Numbered from the stretch's first letter, positions 6,462-12,771 are shown. The stretch: 17,488 nt of DNA from DASWHR01 sp036398095 (GCA_036398095.1 DASWHR010000007.1:1-17488); one strand, 5' to 3'. The notes: generated by a model from the sequence alone, not told the origin. Program-made: numbers and translations.

Positions 6462-7628
6462 ATGAACTTGGTTCGCTTCTCAGGGATCCCCAGGGTCATG
6501 GCACTTCACGAGATCGACCTCGAACTCCATGCGCGCGGAACCCGGTCAGACGACGGGGCGCTCAACCTCGCCCTTGATCCCGGTTCCGAAGCTAGGGTGT
6601 TTGAAGAGGTCTGTCGGAGGTACCGCCGGGCGATCTTCGATTTAATCCTCAGATCGGTGAGGGATCGCGATCGAGCAGAGGATCTAACACAAGAAGTCTT
6701 CATCAAGTGGTTTGTGAACATCGAGAAGTTCGATTCTCAGAGACAGATTTGGCCCTGGTTGGCCACGATCGCGCGCCGCGTCTGCATCGATGAGGCACGT
6801 CGATCGCGGCGGGCAGCGCATGTGCGCTTTGACGACTTCAGAGATCACGAGTTTGACGAAGCGCTGCCTTCTGCTTTGGACGAAGCGATCTTCAATGAGG
6901 AGCAAGCCCATCTAAGAGCCGAGCTGGCCAAGGCTTTGAGATCGCTTCGAAGTCGAGATCGTCGGCTATTGCTGCTGCGCTTCGTTGCGGGCTGGAGCTA
7001 CGAGGAGATCGCTGATGACGATGCGGTCTCGATCAATGCTGTTCGAAACGTGATTTGGAGGGCTCGGCTTAGCCTTCAGGTAAGGCTCGAATCTGTCTAC
7101 CGGGGTTGGCAGCTACCCATCGTTGCCTTCGTGTGGATGCGCGGAAAGTGGACGTCCGCCAAGAAGCGCGTGCATGGCCGTCTATATGGCCGTCTATACG
7201 GTGGCTGGCGCAGCGTCGGGTCAACGGTCGTGGCCACGGGGCCCTCCTTCCACACGTTAGGCAATCTCCTCGCCGGCGCACTGATCGCAGTCGGCTCGCT
7301 GGCCGCGCCGCTTCAGGTCCAGTCGACGAGTATCGCCACGTCCGTCGAGCGCGCGGCAGAACAAAGCACGTTAAACCCAGTTGTGCAGTTGGAATCGTCG
7401 CTCCACAGAACTACCTCACAGATCATCGATTCTGGTCCCCGAGTGATTGCCCGGGGAGGGTTCGGCCCAACCAAGAAGAATCACGTTGCGCCGTCATCGG
7501 CGCAGATGCGCCTTGAGCTTGTTGGCCCGGATGGTTCTACTCTCTATTGGCGCGAGACCGATGTTCAATGCGGCAGCCAGGGCGCTCAGGCGCTTCCCCA
7601 GGATGGGCCAATTCGCGCCGTGTGCTGA
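6462..7628 (+). CDS. ECF-type RNA polymerase sigma factor with a membrane-spanning C-terminal extension
   Basis: 388 residues from the ATG at 6462. A second in-frame ATG at 6498 is equally possible because neither has a clear ribosome binding site. Region 2 spans about 46-118, with R-A-E-D-L-T-Q-E-V-F-I-K-W (the D-x-T-Q-E-x-F signature) and W-P-W-L-A-T-I-A-R-R. Region 4 spans about 155-208, with A-L-R-S-L-R-S-R-D-R-R-L-L-L-L-R-F and the helix-turn-helix Y-E-E-I-A ... I-N-A-V-R-N-V-I-W-R-A-R. Normal ECF factors end there, at around 200 residues. This one continues for some 180 residues: a basic Trp/Lys/Arg-rich stretch, one transmembrane segment (about 264-287), and a roughly 100-residue outer domain with two Cys (370 and the C-terminal 388). 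A membrane-tethered sigma factor or built-in sensor is inferred. Codon use is less GC-rich than in neighbours. It converges on a small secreted protein gene. Confidence 0.85.
   Translation: MNLVRFSGIPRVMALHEIDLELHARGTRSDDGALNLALDPGSEARVFEEVCRRYRRAIFDLILRSVRDRDRAEDLTQEVFIKWFVNIEKFDSQRQIWPWLATIARRVCIDEARRSRRAAHVRFDDFRDHEFDEALPSALDEAIFNEEQAHLRAELAKALRSLRSRDRRLLLLRFVAGWSYEEIADDDAVSINAVRNVIWRARLSLQVRLESVYRGWQLPIVAFVWMRGKWTSAKKRVHGRLYGRLYGGWRSVGSTVVATGPSFHTLGNLLAGALIAVGSLAAPLQVQSTSIATSVERAAEQSTLNPVVQLESSLHRTTSQIIDSGPRVIARGGFGPTKKNHVAPSSAQMRLELVGPDGSTLYWRETDVQCGSQGAQALPQDGPIRAVC
7176..7199 (+). repeat. Two tandem 12-bp repeats inside the sigma gene
   Basis: GGCCGTCTATAT is followed directly by GGCCGTCTATAC (one mismatch). 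They encode the doubled G-R-L-Y in the basic stretch just before the transmembrane segment (residues about 239-247). A recent in-frame duplication is the simplest explanation. Confidence 0.7.
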
Positions 7629-7635
7629 TCAGTCC

Positions 7636-7881
7636 TTAAGGCGTGTAGAGATGCACCCCCACGCACTCGCTGAAGCCAATCGGTGGCACGCCTTGGCAGT
7701 CCGTCACCGTGAATGGCTGGGTGAACGGCGTCGGCACGAGACAAGGATGTCCTTGAGTGGTCCCTGTCTGGGCGGTTGTGACCCTGTACGACACGCATTC
7801 AGATCCAGCTCTGGCCGGCAGACTCCCGACCATCGCTAGAAGCGGCAAGACAACGCGCAACGCAAAGCGAACTCTCTGCAT
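7636..7881 (-). CDS. Small exported four-cysteine protein, 81 residues
   Basis: An AGGGGG ribosome binding site lies 7 nt before the ATG. Residues 1-25 are a clear signal peptide (basic start, V-V-L-P-L-L-A-M-V core, cleavage near A-R-A). The 56-residue mature part is Thr/Pro/Gly-rich with four cysteines (29, 47, 62, 73), suggesting two disulfides. Its C-terminus is C-V-G-V-H-L-Y-T-P followed by the stop. The matrixin protease 0.5 kb away ends with C-P-T-I-K-V-Y-T-P, with the same spacing from Cys to stop. It converges on the sigma gene with a 7-bp gap and is divergent from the 98-residue gene. I do not recognise a family. It could be a secreted ligand, inhibitor or surface peptide of this islet. 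Confidence 0.7.
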   Translation of the reverse strand: MQRVRFALRVVLPLLAMVGSLPARAGSECVSYRVTTAQTGTTQGHPCLVPTPFTQPFTVTDCQGVPPIGFSECVGVHLYTP

Positions 7882-8040
7882 TGTGAATCCCCCTGGGTCG
7901 GTCGAGCGCCGACTTACGCAGGGAGATACGCGCGCCGCCTGAACAGCATCACCAAAATGAGATGAATCCAGTGCTTCTGCGTACTTACCTATGAAGAAGT
8001 GTCTCTATCGGGCCCAGGGCACTGAGAAGGGAGCCCATTC

Positions 8041-8337
8041 GTGGCGGCAAAGTGGCGCAGGAAACGAGGAACGGGAGTTCAGACCAAGTTCCTGAACGGA
8101 ACAACGCTCGACGATACGGCGCTGCTAGTCGCCGGGACCTCGGCCGGCACGACCGGACGCACGGGTGTGGAGTACGTGCCGGCGTCCCCGATCAATGGTC
8201 CGCCGAGCGCGACCTGCGCTATCGTTGCGTGTGTGCCTGCCTATCTCAATGGCGGTAAAGTAAAGGTTTATGCCAATAGCGACACGCCGCAGTCGCAGCC
8301 GCTTTGCGTAAGTTGGTCGACGCCCTGCCCACCATGA
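8041..8337 (+). CDS. Small protein of unknown function, 98 residues, upstream of and overlapping the matrixin gene
   Basis: GTG start supported by AAGGGAG about 7 nt upstream; an in-frame stop at 8023-8025 rules out a longer N-terminus. The product begins with a very basic stretch (K-W-R-R-K-R), then Thr/Gly/Ala-rich sequence, and carries four Cys (two as C-A-I-V-A-C, two near the end as C-V-S-W-S-T-P-C). There is no signal peptide, although the Cys-rich second half looks like an extracytoplasmic domain, so a lost or frameshifted signal region is possible. Its TGA overlaps the ATG of the matrixin gene by 4 bases (ATGA), which predicts translational coupling. I recognise no family. The clean ribosome binding site and coupling are the main support that it is real. 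Confidence 0.55.
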   Translation: MAAKWRRKRGTGVQTKFLNGTTLDDTALLVAGTSAGTTGRTGVEYVPASPINGPPSATCAIVACVPAYLNGGKVKVYANSDTPQSQPLCVSWSTPCPP

Positions 8338-9233
8338 GAACATTGCGCAGCTCTGGGACAGTCCTGCTTCTGGTAGGGCTGTCCCTAGTCGCGCCGCTTC
8401 CCGTCAAAGCTTCGCCGTGTCCTGGCTACTACTGCCCCTCTTACACCTTCAACATTGGAACCGCCGAGGAATCTCGCTGGCCGGCGGAGCCGGATCGGAC
8501 GATTCGCATCGAGTACTGGGTAAATCCCAATGGTCAAGCATGGTTGCCATCAGACAAGGTAGCGGGTGCAGCCAAAGCGGCCGCGGCGACCTGGATGCGG
8601 GCGAACCCACGTCTAAGGATGATCTACAAGGGTTTGTCGAGCGATCTGCCGTTGCCGTTTGACGGAAAGCTAGTTATTGGGTGGTGGCCGAATCATGGAG
8701 CCGCTGCCGCGTTCGGGAGACCTGACGGCCTGAACTGGCACCCTCAGATTCGAAAGGAATTAGATCCGGTCTGGTATTCCACGCCGTTGGAGGGCAATTT
8801 CAACTACGACATCTGGATTTCGCCGCACAATCCCATCGAGTGGGAGCCATGCAGCACATCCTGTCGACCGTACCCGACTCGCTATGTCGTCGCAAGGGAT
8901 GTGGGAGACGGCACCAATTGCCCGTGCTACGAGCCAAGAGTTGTGCCTTACGCCGAGTTGCAGGCAATGCTTACGCATGAGTTCGGACATGTCCTCGGTT
9001 TAGGTCACGTTGGGATCGAGAATTGTCCACTCACCATGGTGAGCGCTGGGTGTCCCGATTGGCCGCCGCCATCACCTGGGTACCGAAACCATAACGCGGC
9101 AAGTCTCGCTCTAGGCGACATGCTTGGCCTCAAAGCTCTCTACCCATTCACCTGTCCGAAGGTCAAGAGAGGCCAGCGAATGCCGACTAGGTTTGCGCAG
9201 GTCTGCCCAACTATCAAGGTTTACACACCATAG
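8334..9233 (+). CDS. Secreted matrixin-type zinc metalloprotease (peptidase M10A-like)
   Basis: 299 residues starting at the ATGA overlap with the preceding gene; the start gives a clean signal peptide (M-R-T-L-R, hydrophobic core, cleavage near V-K-A at about 26). The metzincin zinc site H215-E-F-G-H219-V-L-G-L-G-H225 matches HExxHxxGxxH: three His bind zinc and Glu216 is the catalytic base. Met235 in L-T-M-V-S is the expected Met-turn. The N-terminal part (I-R-I-E-Y-W-V-N, A-A-A-T-W) resembles the start of matrixin catalytic domains. About nine Cys in the mature chain, several in pairs, suggest disulfides. There is no obvious propeptide Cys switch, and the C-terminus ends C-P-T-I-K-V-Y-T-P. 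It should cleave proteins outside the cell; the target is unknown. Its composition fits the low-GC islet. Confidence 0.85.
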   Translation: MRTLRSSGTVLLLVGLSLVAPLPVKASPCPGYYCPSYTFNIGTAEESRWPAEPDRTIRIEYWVNPNGQAWLPSDKVAGAAKAAAATWMRANPRLRMIYKGLSSDLPLPFDGKLVIGWWPNHGAAAAFGRPDGLNWHPQIRKELDPVWYSTPLEGNFNYDIWISPHNPIEWEPCSTSCRPYPTRYVVARDVGDGTNCPCYEPRVVPYAELQAMLTHEFGHVLGLGHVGIENCPLTMVSAGCPDWPPPSPGYRNHNAASLALGDMLGLKALYPFTCPKVKRGQRMPTRFAQVCPTIKVYTP

Positions 9234-9316
9234 GAACGCCTTCCCGAACCCCGGGCCTACCGCGGGTGAGGCGTGGCGTGTATGCCGGGATGAGCCGAAA
9301 CTTCCCCGGCCGGTCG

Positions 9317-9322
9317 TAGACT
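9317..9322 (+). promoter_or_regulatory. Candidate -10 box (TAGACT) for leaderless mgtC-type gene
   Basis: TAGACT fits the actinobacterial TANNNT pattern and lies 8 nt before the ATG at 9331. That distance would place the transcript start at or beside the start codon. The lack of a ribosome binding site there supports leaderless expression. No -35 element is evident. Confidence 0.35.
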
Positions 9323-9330
9323 CGTCGCCA

Positions 9331-9825
9331 ATGATCACGCAAGGCGAGATCGTCGTCCGGCTGCTTATCGCGGCGGCGTTCGGCGGGTTGCTGGGATTGG
9401 AGCGGGAGCGGCGCGACCAGCCGGCCGGGCTCCGGACGCACATCCTGGTCGCCACCGGCGCGTGCCTGTTCGCTTTGGTGTCCGCATTCGGTTTCGACGA
9501 TTTCACGGGCACGTCTTCGGACACCGCGCTGCGAGCCGACGTGACCCGGATCTCTTCGCAGATCGTCGTCGGGATCGGGTTTCTGGGCGGCGGCACGATC
9601 CTTCGTTATCGGGGCGTGGTCAAAGGCCTGACCACGGCGGCCGGCCTGTGGGTGACGGCCGCGGTGGGCCTTGCGGTCGCGATGGGCTTCTGGGCGGGCG
9701 CGGCGGCGGCTGTGGGAATCGCGCTCGTGAGCCTGATCTTGAAGCCGGTCGAGTCCAGAATTCGCCGCAGCCGCGTAGCCGAGGGTGTGCGCGACGATGA
9801 GGACGAGGACGAGGACGAGGACTAA
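9331..9825 (+). CDS. MgtC/SapB family membrane protein
   Basis: 164 residues with about four to five hydrophobic segments and the family hallmarks: G-L-E-R-E-R-R-D-Q-P-A-G-L-R-T-H (22-37), R-I-S-S-Q-I-V-V-G-I-G-F-L-G-G-G (73-88) and V-K-G-L-T-T-A-A-G-L-W (97-107). MgtC-like proteins are inner-membrane proteins linked to magnesium stress, acid tolerance and F-type ATPase control in pathogens. In environmental bacteria the role is less clear. The family's C-terminal ACT-like domain is absent (SapB-type short form). Instead the protein ends in an acidic tail encoded by a hexanucleotide repeat. The ATG at 9331 is chosen because family similarity starts there; the frame is open upstream, but that stretch overlaps the matrixin gene. 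It converges on the lipase gene. Confidence 0.88.
   Translation: MITQGEIVVRLLIAAAFGGLLGLERERRDQPAGLRTHILVATGACLFALVSAFGFDDFTGTSSDTALRADVTRISSQIVVGIGFLGGGTILRYRGVVKGLTTAAGLWVTAAVGLAVAMGFWAGAAAAVGIALVSLILKPVESRIRRSRVAEGVRDDEDEDEDED
9799..9822 (+). repeat. Four tandem GAGGAC hexamers encoding an acidic tail
   Basis: Four perfect copies of GAGGAC immediately before the stop codon encode alternating Glu-Asp at the C-terminus of the MgtC/SapB protein. Such simple repeats can change copy number by slippage without shifting the frame. Confidence 0.8.
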
Positions 9826-9893
9826 GTGGTTCCAGGCATAAACTCGGTTGCGAATCCGACGCCCCTGCATCCGCGATCAGTGCGTTGCTCCTC

Positions 9894-9919
9894 GGCCGAA
9901 TAGTTACAACTATTCGGCC
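9894..9919. terminator. Perfect 12-bp inverted repeat between convergent genes, probable bidirectional terminator
   Basis: The arms GGCCGAATAGTT and AACTATTCGGCC are exact complements around a 2-nt centre, between the ends of the MgtC/SapB gene (plus) and the lipase gene (minus). No T-run follows on either strand. Position argues for a terminator. The strict symmetry with an AT-rich centre would also suit a protein-binding site. Confidence 0.55.
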
Positions 9920-9986
9920 TGCGGTGCGCCTTCTGCTCGCGGCGCAGGATGCGCCAGATTCATCAACGTATTTATGCCAGCAACCA

Positions 9987-10979
9987 CTAAGCGGGCGCGA
10001 CGCCGCGGCGCTGACTGAGTTCGGTGACCGCGTCGCCGGACGCGGGCCGGTCGAAGCCCCACAGGTCGTCCACCAGCGAGTGCAACAGCGTCTGGGAGAT
10101 CAGAAAGCTCATGTGGCCGAGGTCTTTCACGAGCACGTTGCGGGCGCGAATGTTCGTCGAGACGATCTTGGCGTTCGACGCGGGAATGATCATCGCATCC
10201 AAGTTCGAGTAGTAGGCCACGAATCGCGTGTCGCAGGGCGCCGCGTCCTCGAGCCGTTCCAGCAGGTCCGATCCCGGGCGAAGGTCGCGGGCGGCGCGAC
10301 CGCGTCCCGCCCACGCGGCGTAGGTGCCGCCGTGCGGAGAGCCGAGCGTGACGCAGGTGTGGACTTTGTCACTTGCCCCGCAGAGCTGGATGTAGGCGCG
10401 GGCGACGAGCCCGCCGAGCGAGTGGCCGATCAGATGAACCTGATGGGCGCCCGTTTCTTCCAGCACGCGATCGACGTGCGCCGACAATTGTTCGGCGAGC
10501 TCGTTCACGTCGTGGCCGATCACGTTGTAGTTCATCGTCGAGACGTGCCGGAAGCCCGCGCGGCGAAGCGCGCGCCGCACGACCAGAAACGCGGAGCGGT
10601 TGTGGAAGTATCCGTGCAGCAGGACGATCGGCGTCGAGGCTGCTTCGGGGTCGAGGTAGCGAAGCGGCAACTCGGGCGTGAAGCGGCCGGCGATGCCGCG
10701 GTCTTCGTTCGGTTCGAGCGCCTCGCCGACGACGCCGGCGGGATACATCGCAAGGTTGAGTCCCGCCCAGGCGATCTCTTTGGCGGCGCTGCGGTAGGTG
10801 CGAGGCCGGCGGAGTGCGCGCGTCACGGCGCGTCGTGCTGCTTGCGCCTTCCGATACGTATCGCGTAGCTCGATGCGGTCCATCACTTCGCCTTCCGGCC
10901 CGAGTCGGGCGGTCGTCGTTTGCTCGCGGTGACGGGGAAGCGATGCACGGTCGATGGAGAGTTCGTTTCGCACGGCCAT
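9987..10979 (-). CDS. Alpha/beta-hydrolase, triacylglycerol lipase/esterase type
   Basis: 330 residues from the ATG at 10979, chosen because GGAAGGA sits 4 nt upstream; an earlier in-frame ATG at 11006 lacks such a site. The hydrolase core starts near residue 115 with P-I-V-L-L-H-G-Y (oxyanion-hole region), followed by the nucleophile elbow G185-H-S187-L-G-G. Likely triad partners are Asp261 (N-L-D-A-M-I-I-P) and His289 (L-G-H-M-S-F). The motifs fit bacterial lipases of the EstA/LipA type that act on acylglycerols or other esters. The first roughly 110 residues are basic and helical, with no signal peptide; a weakly hydrophobic stretch near 69-85 may associate with the membrane. It is probably cytoplasmic or membrane-associated. 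A 7-bp inverted repeat lies 16 nt upstream of the start. Confidence 0.87.
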   Translation of the reverse strand: MAVRNELSIDRASLPRHREQTTTARLGPEGEVMDRIELRDTYRKAQAARRAVTRALRRPRTYRSAAKEIAWAGLNLAMYPAGVVGEALEPNEDRGIAGRFTPELPLRYLDPEAASTPIVLLHGYFHNRSAFLVVRRALRRAGFRHVSTMNYNVIGHDVNELAEQLSAHVDRVLEETGAHQVHLIGHSLGGLVARAYIQLCGASDKVHTCVTLGSPHGGTYAAWAGRGRAARDLRPGSDLLERLEDAAPCDTRFVAYYSNLDAMIIPASNAKIVSTNIRARNVLVKDLGHMSFLISQTLLHSLVDDLWGFDRPASGDAVTELSQRRGVAPA

Positions 10980-10994
10980 TGTTCCTTCCCGGTT

Positions 10995-11013
10995 CACCTC
11001 GGTCAACGAGGTG
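10995..11013. promoter_or_regulatory. Operator-like inverted repeat upstream of the lipase gene
   Basis: CACCTCG and CGAGGTG are perfect 7-bp complements separated by GTCAA. The element begins 16 nt upstream of the lipase start codon, close to the ribosome binding site. It could bind a repressor or fold in the leader RNA. Confidence 0.45.
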
Positions 11014-11094
11014 GGACGGTTTAGGGGTTTCCCTCAACCGGGAGCCACGTAAACGGCGCAAAGGCACGAAGCTGTGGACGAACCTTTCGGTCTG

Positions 11095-11250
11095 TTATTG
11101 GGGTTTTACGATCAAAAAGATAGTTCCGGCGATCAGGATGATGCCGGCGATGATCACCGGACCGATGATCCACTGAATGCCCATCCGGCCGCGGGGAACG
11201 ATCTTGCGCGGCGGGTGCACGCGCTTCTTCTTGTAGGGCTTCGATTCCAT
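11095..11250 (-). CDS. Single-pass membrane peptide, 51 residues
   Basis: A short frame, easily missed, that opens with a very basic N-terminus (M-E-S-K-P-Y-K-K-K-R, then P-P-R-K, P-R-G-R) and continues into one hydrophobic helix (about residues 24-48, rich in Ile and Gly) before ending K-P-Q. This is the layout of a small inner-membrane protein with its positively charged end in the cytoplasm. It lies 41 bp downstream of the carboxyltransferase gene on the same strand. There is no clear ribosome binding site. A GATAAT 8 nt before the ATG allows leaderless transcription. I recognise no family; the regular charge pattern and codon choice favour a real gene. Confidence 0.55.
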   Translation of the reverse strand: MESKPYKKKRVHPPRKIVPRGRMGIQWIIGPVIIAGIILIAGTIFLIVKPQ

Positions 11251-11258
11251 CGCGCCGC

Positions 11259-11264
11259 ATTATC
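11259..11264 (-). promoter_or_regulatory. Candidate -10 box (GATAAT) for the 51-residue membrane peptide
   Basis: On the minus strand GATAAT matches 5 of 6 bases of the consensus and lies 8 nt before the ATG at 11250, the spacing expected of a leaderless transcript. A -35 element is not apparent. Confidence 0.3.
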
Positions 11265-11291
11265 GCCGCTCACACGCGACGATGCCCGGGA

Positions 11292-12728
11292 TCAAGAAAG
11301 GAACTGGTTTCCGGCTTCACGCCAGCGGCGCGTGCGCGCCTCGCGAGCGCTTTCGGGGTCGATCTGTGCCAACGCCAGCGCGATCGCGTGCCCGACGGCG
11401 TCGGCGGCCCGGTCGGGATCGGCATGGGCGGCGGGCGAGGGTTCGGCGACGACGCGGTCGGCCAAGCCGAGCCGCCGAAGGTCGAACGCGGTGAGCCGGA
11501 GATCGGCGGCGACCGACGCGGCGTCGTCGCGTCGAAGGATCGTGGCTGCGGCCTCCGGGCCGATCACCGAAAAGATCGCATGCTCCAGGATCAGCAGACG
11601 GTCGGCGCACGCCAATGCCAGCGCCCCGCCGCTTCCCCCTTCGCCGGTCACGACGGCCACGACAGGCTGCGGATGCGCCAGCAGCGCGGCGAACGTGTCG
11701 GCGATCGCCCGCGCGATGCCGTTCGCTTCGGATTCGCTCGACGGATCGGCGCCGGGCGTATCGACGAACGAGACCACGGGGAGCCGCCACCGGCCGGCAA
11801 GTCCGATCAGCCGCTGGGCCTTCCGAAAGCCCCCTGGGCCCGGATGCGCGCGTCCGAGCGCGACGATGCCGCACCGAACGCCGCCGATGCGCGCGAAGGC
11901 GCACAGCACGCCGGCGTCGTCGGCGCCCCGCCCGTCGCCGTGAATCTCGACCGGGTCGCTCGCGACGCGGCGCGCGAAGGCGATCCCGTCGGGGCGATCT
12001 GGGTGCCGCGCCAACTCGACTTCGCGCCACGCGTCCGGTGGCGACGGGGCTTTCGGTTCGGGCACGGTCGCGACCGGCGCGGTCGTGTCGCGTCCGCCGG
12101 CAAGGTCGATCAGCGCGCGAAGGGCGGCGCGCAGCGCCTCGGGCGTTACCTCGGCGTCGATCAGGCCGTGCTCGACGGCGAACGCGGCGGTGTGCGAGCC
12201 GTCCGGCAGCGGACGGCCGGTGACGGCCTCCGCCACGCGCGGTCCGGCGAAGCCGACCGTCGCGCCCGGCTCGGCCCAAACGACGTCGGCCAGCGACGCG
12301 AAGGACGCGTAGACGCCGCCGGTCGTTGGATTGCGCAAGTAGGCGACGAACGGCAGCCCGGCGCGCGCGAGCGTTTCGCGCGACACGACGGTCTTGGCCA
12401 TCTGCACGAGCGCCGTCATGCCCTCTTGCATGCGCGCGCCGCCGCTCGCGCACAACGCCACGACCGCGGCGCGGCGGCCCAGCGCGCGTTCGAAGGCGCG
12501 CGCGACTTTTTCGCCGGCGACGATTCCCATCGAGCCGCCGAGGATGCCGAAGTCGAACGAGACCGCTTCGACAGGATGGCCGCCGCTCGCGCCCGATGCG
12601 GCGACGACGGTCTCGCGCCCCGGGTCGTAGCCTGGGAAGGCGAGCGGGTTGCCGGCCGCGAGATCGCCGTCCCGCTCGACCCATCCCGGGTCGAGTGCCA
12701 GGTCCAGCCACGGCTTCGCGTCGCGCAT
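11292..12728 (-). CDS. accDA: Fused acetyl-CoA carboxylase carboxyltransferase (AccD-AccA in one chain)
   Basis: 478 residues combining both halves of bacterial carboxyltransferase, which moves the carboxyl group from carboxybiotin to an acyl-CoA. Residues 50-200 are AccD-like: F-G-I-L-G-G-S-M-G-I-V-A-G-E-K, C-A-S-G-G-A-R-M-Q-E-G (93-103), D-P/N-P-T-T-G-G-V-Y-A-S-F, G-F-A-G-P-R-V. Residues 280-430 are AccA-like: G-G-F-R-K-A-Q-R-L, F-V-D-T-P-G-A (321-327), G-E-G-G-S-G-G-A-L-A (362-371), S-V-I-G-P-E-A-A-A-T-I-L. The N-terminal four-Cys zinc ribbon of AccD is missing. The biotin carboxylase and biotin carrier are not in the window. No ribosome binding site precedes this ATG. It is divergent from the methylmalonyl-CoA mutase subunit. 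The AccA-like second half makes acetyl-CoA the likely substrate rather than propionyl-CoA, but this is not proven. Confidence 0.87.
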   Translation of the reverse strand: MRDAKPWLDLALDPGWVERDGDLAAGNPLAFPGYDPGRETVVAASGASGGHPVEAVSFDFGILGGSMGIVAGEKVARAFERALGRRAAVVALCASGGARMQEGMTALVQMAKTVVSRETLARAGLPFVAYLRNPTTGGVYASFASLADVVWAEPGATVGFAGPRVAEAVTGRPLPDGSHTAAFAVEHGLIDAEVTPEALRAALRALIDLAGGRDTTAPVATVPEPKAPSPPDAWREVELARHPDRPDGIAFARRVASDPVEIHGDGRGADDAGVLCAFARIGGVRCGIVALGRAHPGPGGFRKAQRLIGLAGRWRLPVVSFVDTPGADPSSESEANGIARAIADTFAALLAHPQPVVAVVTGEGGSGGALALACADRLLILEHAIFSVIGPEAAATILRRDDAASVAADLRLTAFDLRRLGLADRVVAEPSPAAHADPDRAADAVGHAIALALAQIDPESAREARTRRWREAGNQFLS

Positions 12729-12741
12729 CGAGGTGAGCTTT

Positions 12742-12771
12742 TTGCGGCGGAGACGACGAACTCTCTATGAT
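12742..12771 (+). promoter_or_regulatory. Candidate sigma-70 promoter for the mutase subunit gene
   Basis: TTGCGG (12742-12747), an 18-nt spacer and TATGAT (12766-12771, 5 of 6 matches to the -10 consensus) lie about 50 nt upstream of the TTG start. The -35 is weak (3 of 6). The -10 overlaps a 15-bp palindrome. Confidence 0.45.

Noticed and set aside
9829..9849. Resemblance between the sequence after the MgtC/SapB gene and the start of the Uma2 gene (GTTCCAGGCAT core)
   Set aside because: Only about 20 bases match, with several mismatches beyond the core and no further similarity; probably chance.
9844..9859. tRNA T-arm-like sequence (TCGG-loop-CCGA resembling GGTTCGAATCC)
   Set aside because: The loop is one base too long, the stem is only 4 bp and no acceptor, D or anticodon arms can be drawn upstream.
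11292..12728. Identification as propionyl-CoA carboxylase beta (PccB)
   Set aside because: The C-terminal half carries AccA motifs (G-E-G-G-S-G-G-A-L) rather than PccB ones, so the AccDA call is better, though the substrate is not proven.
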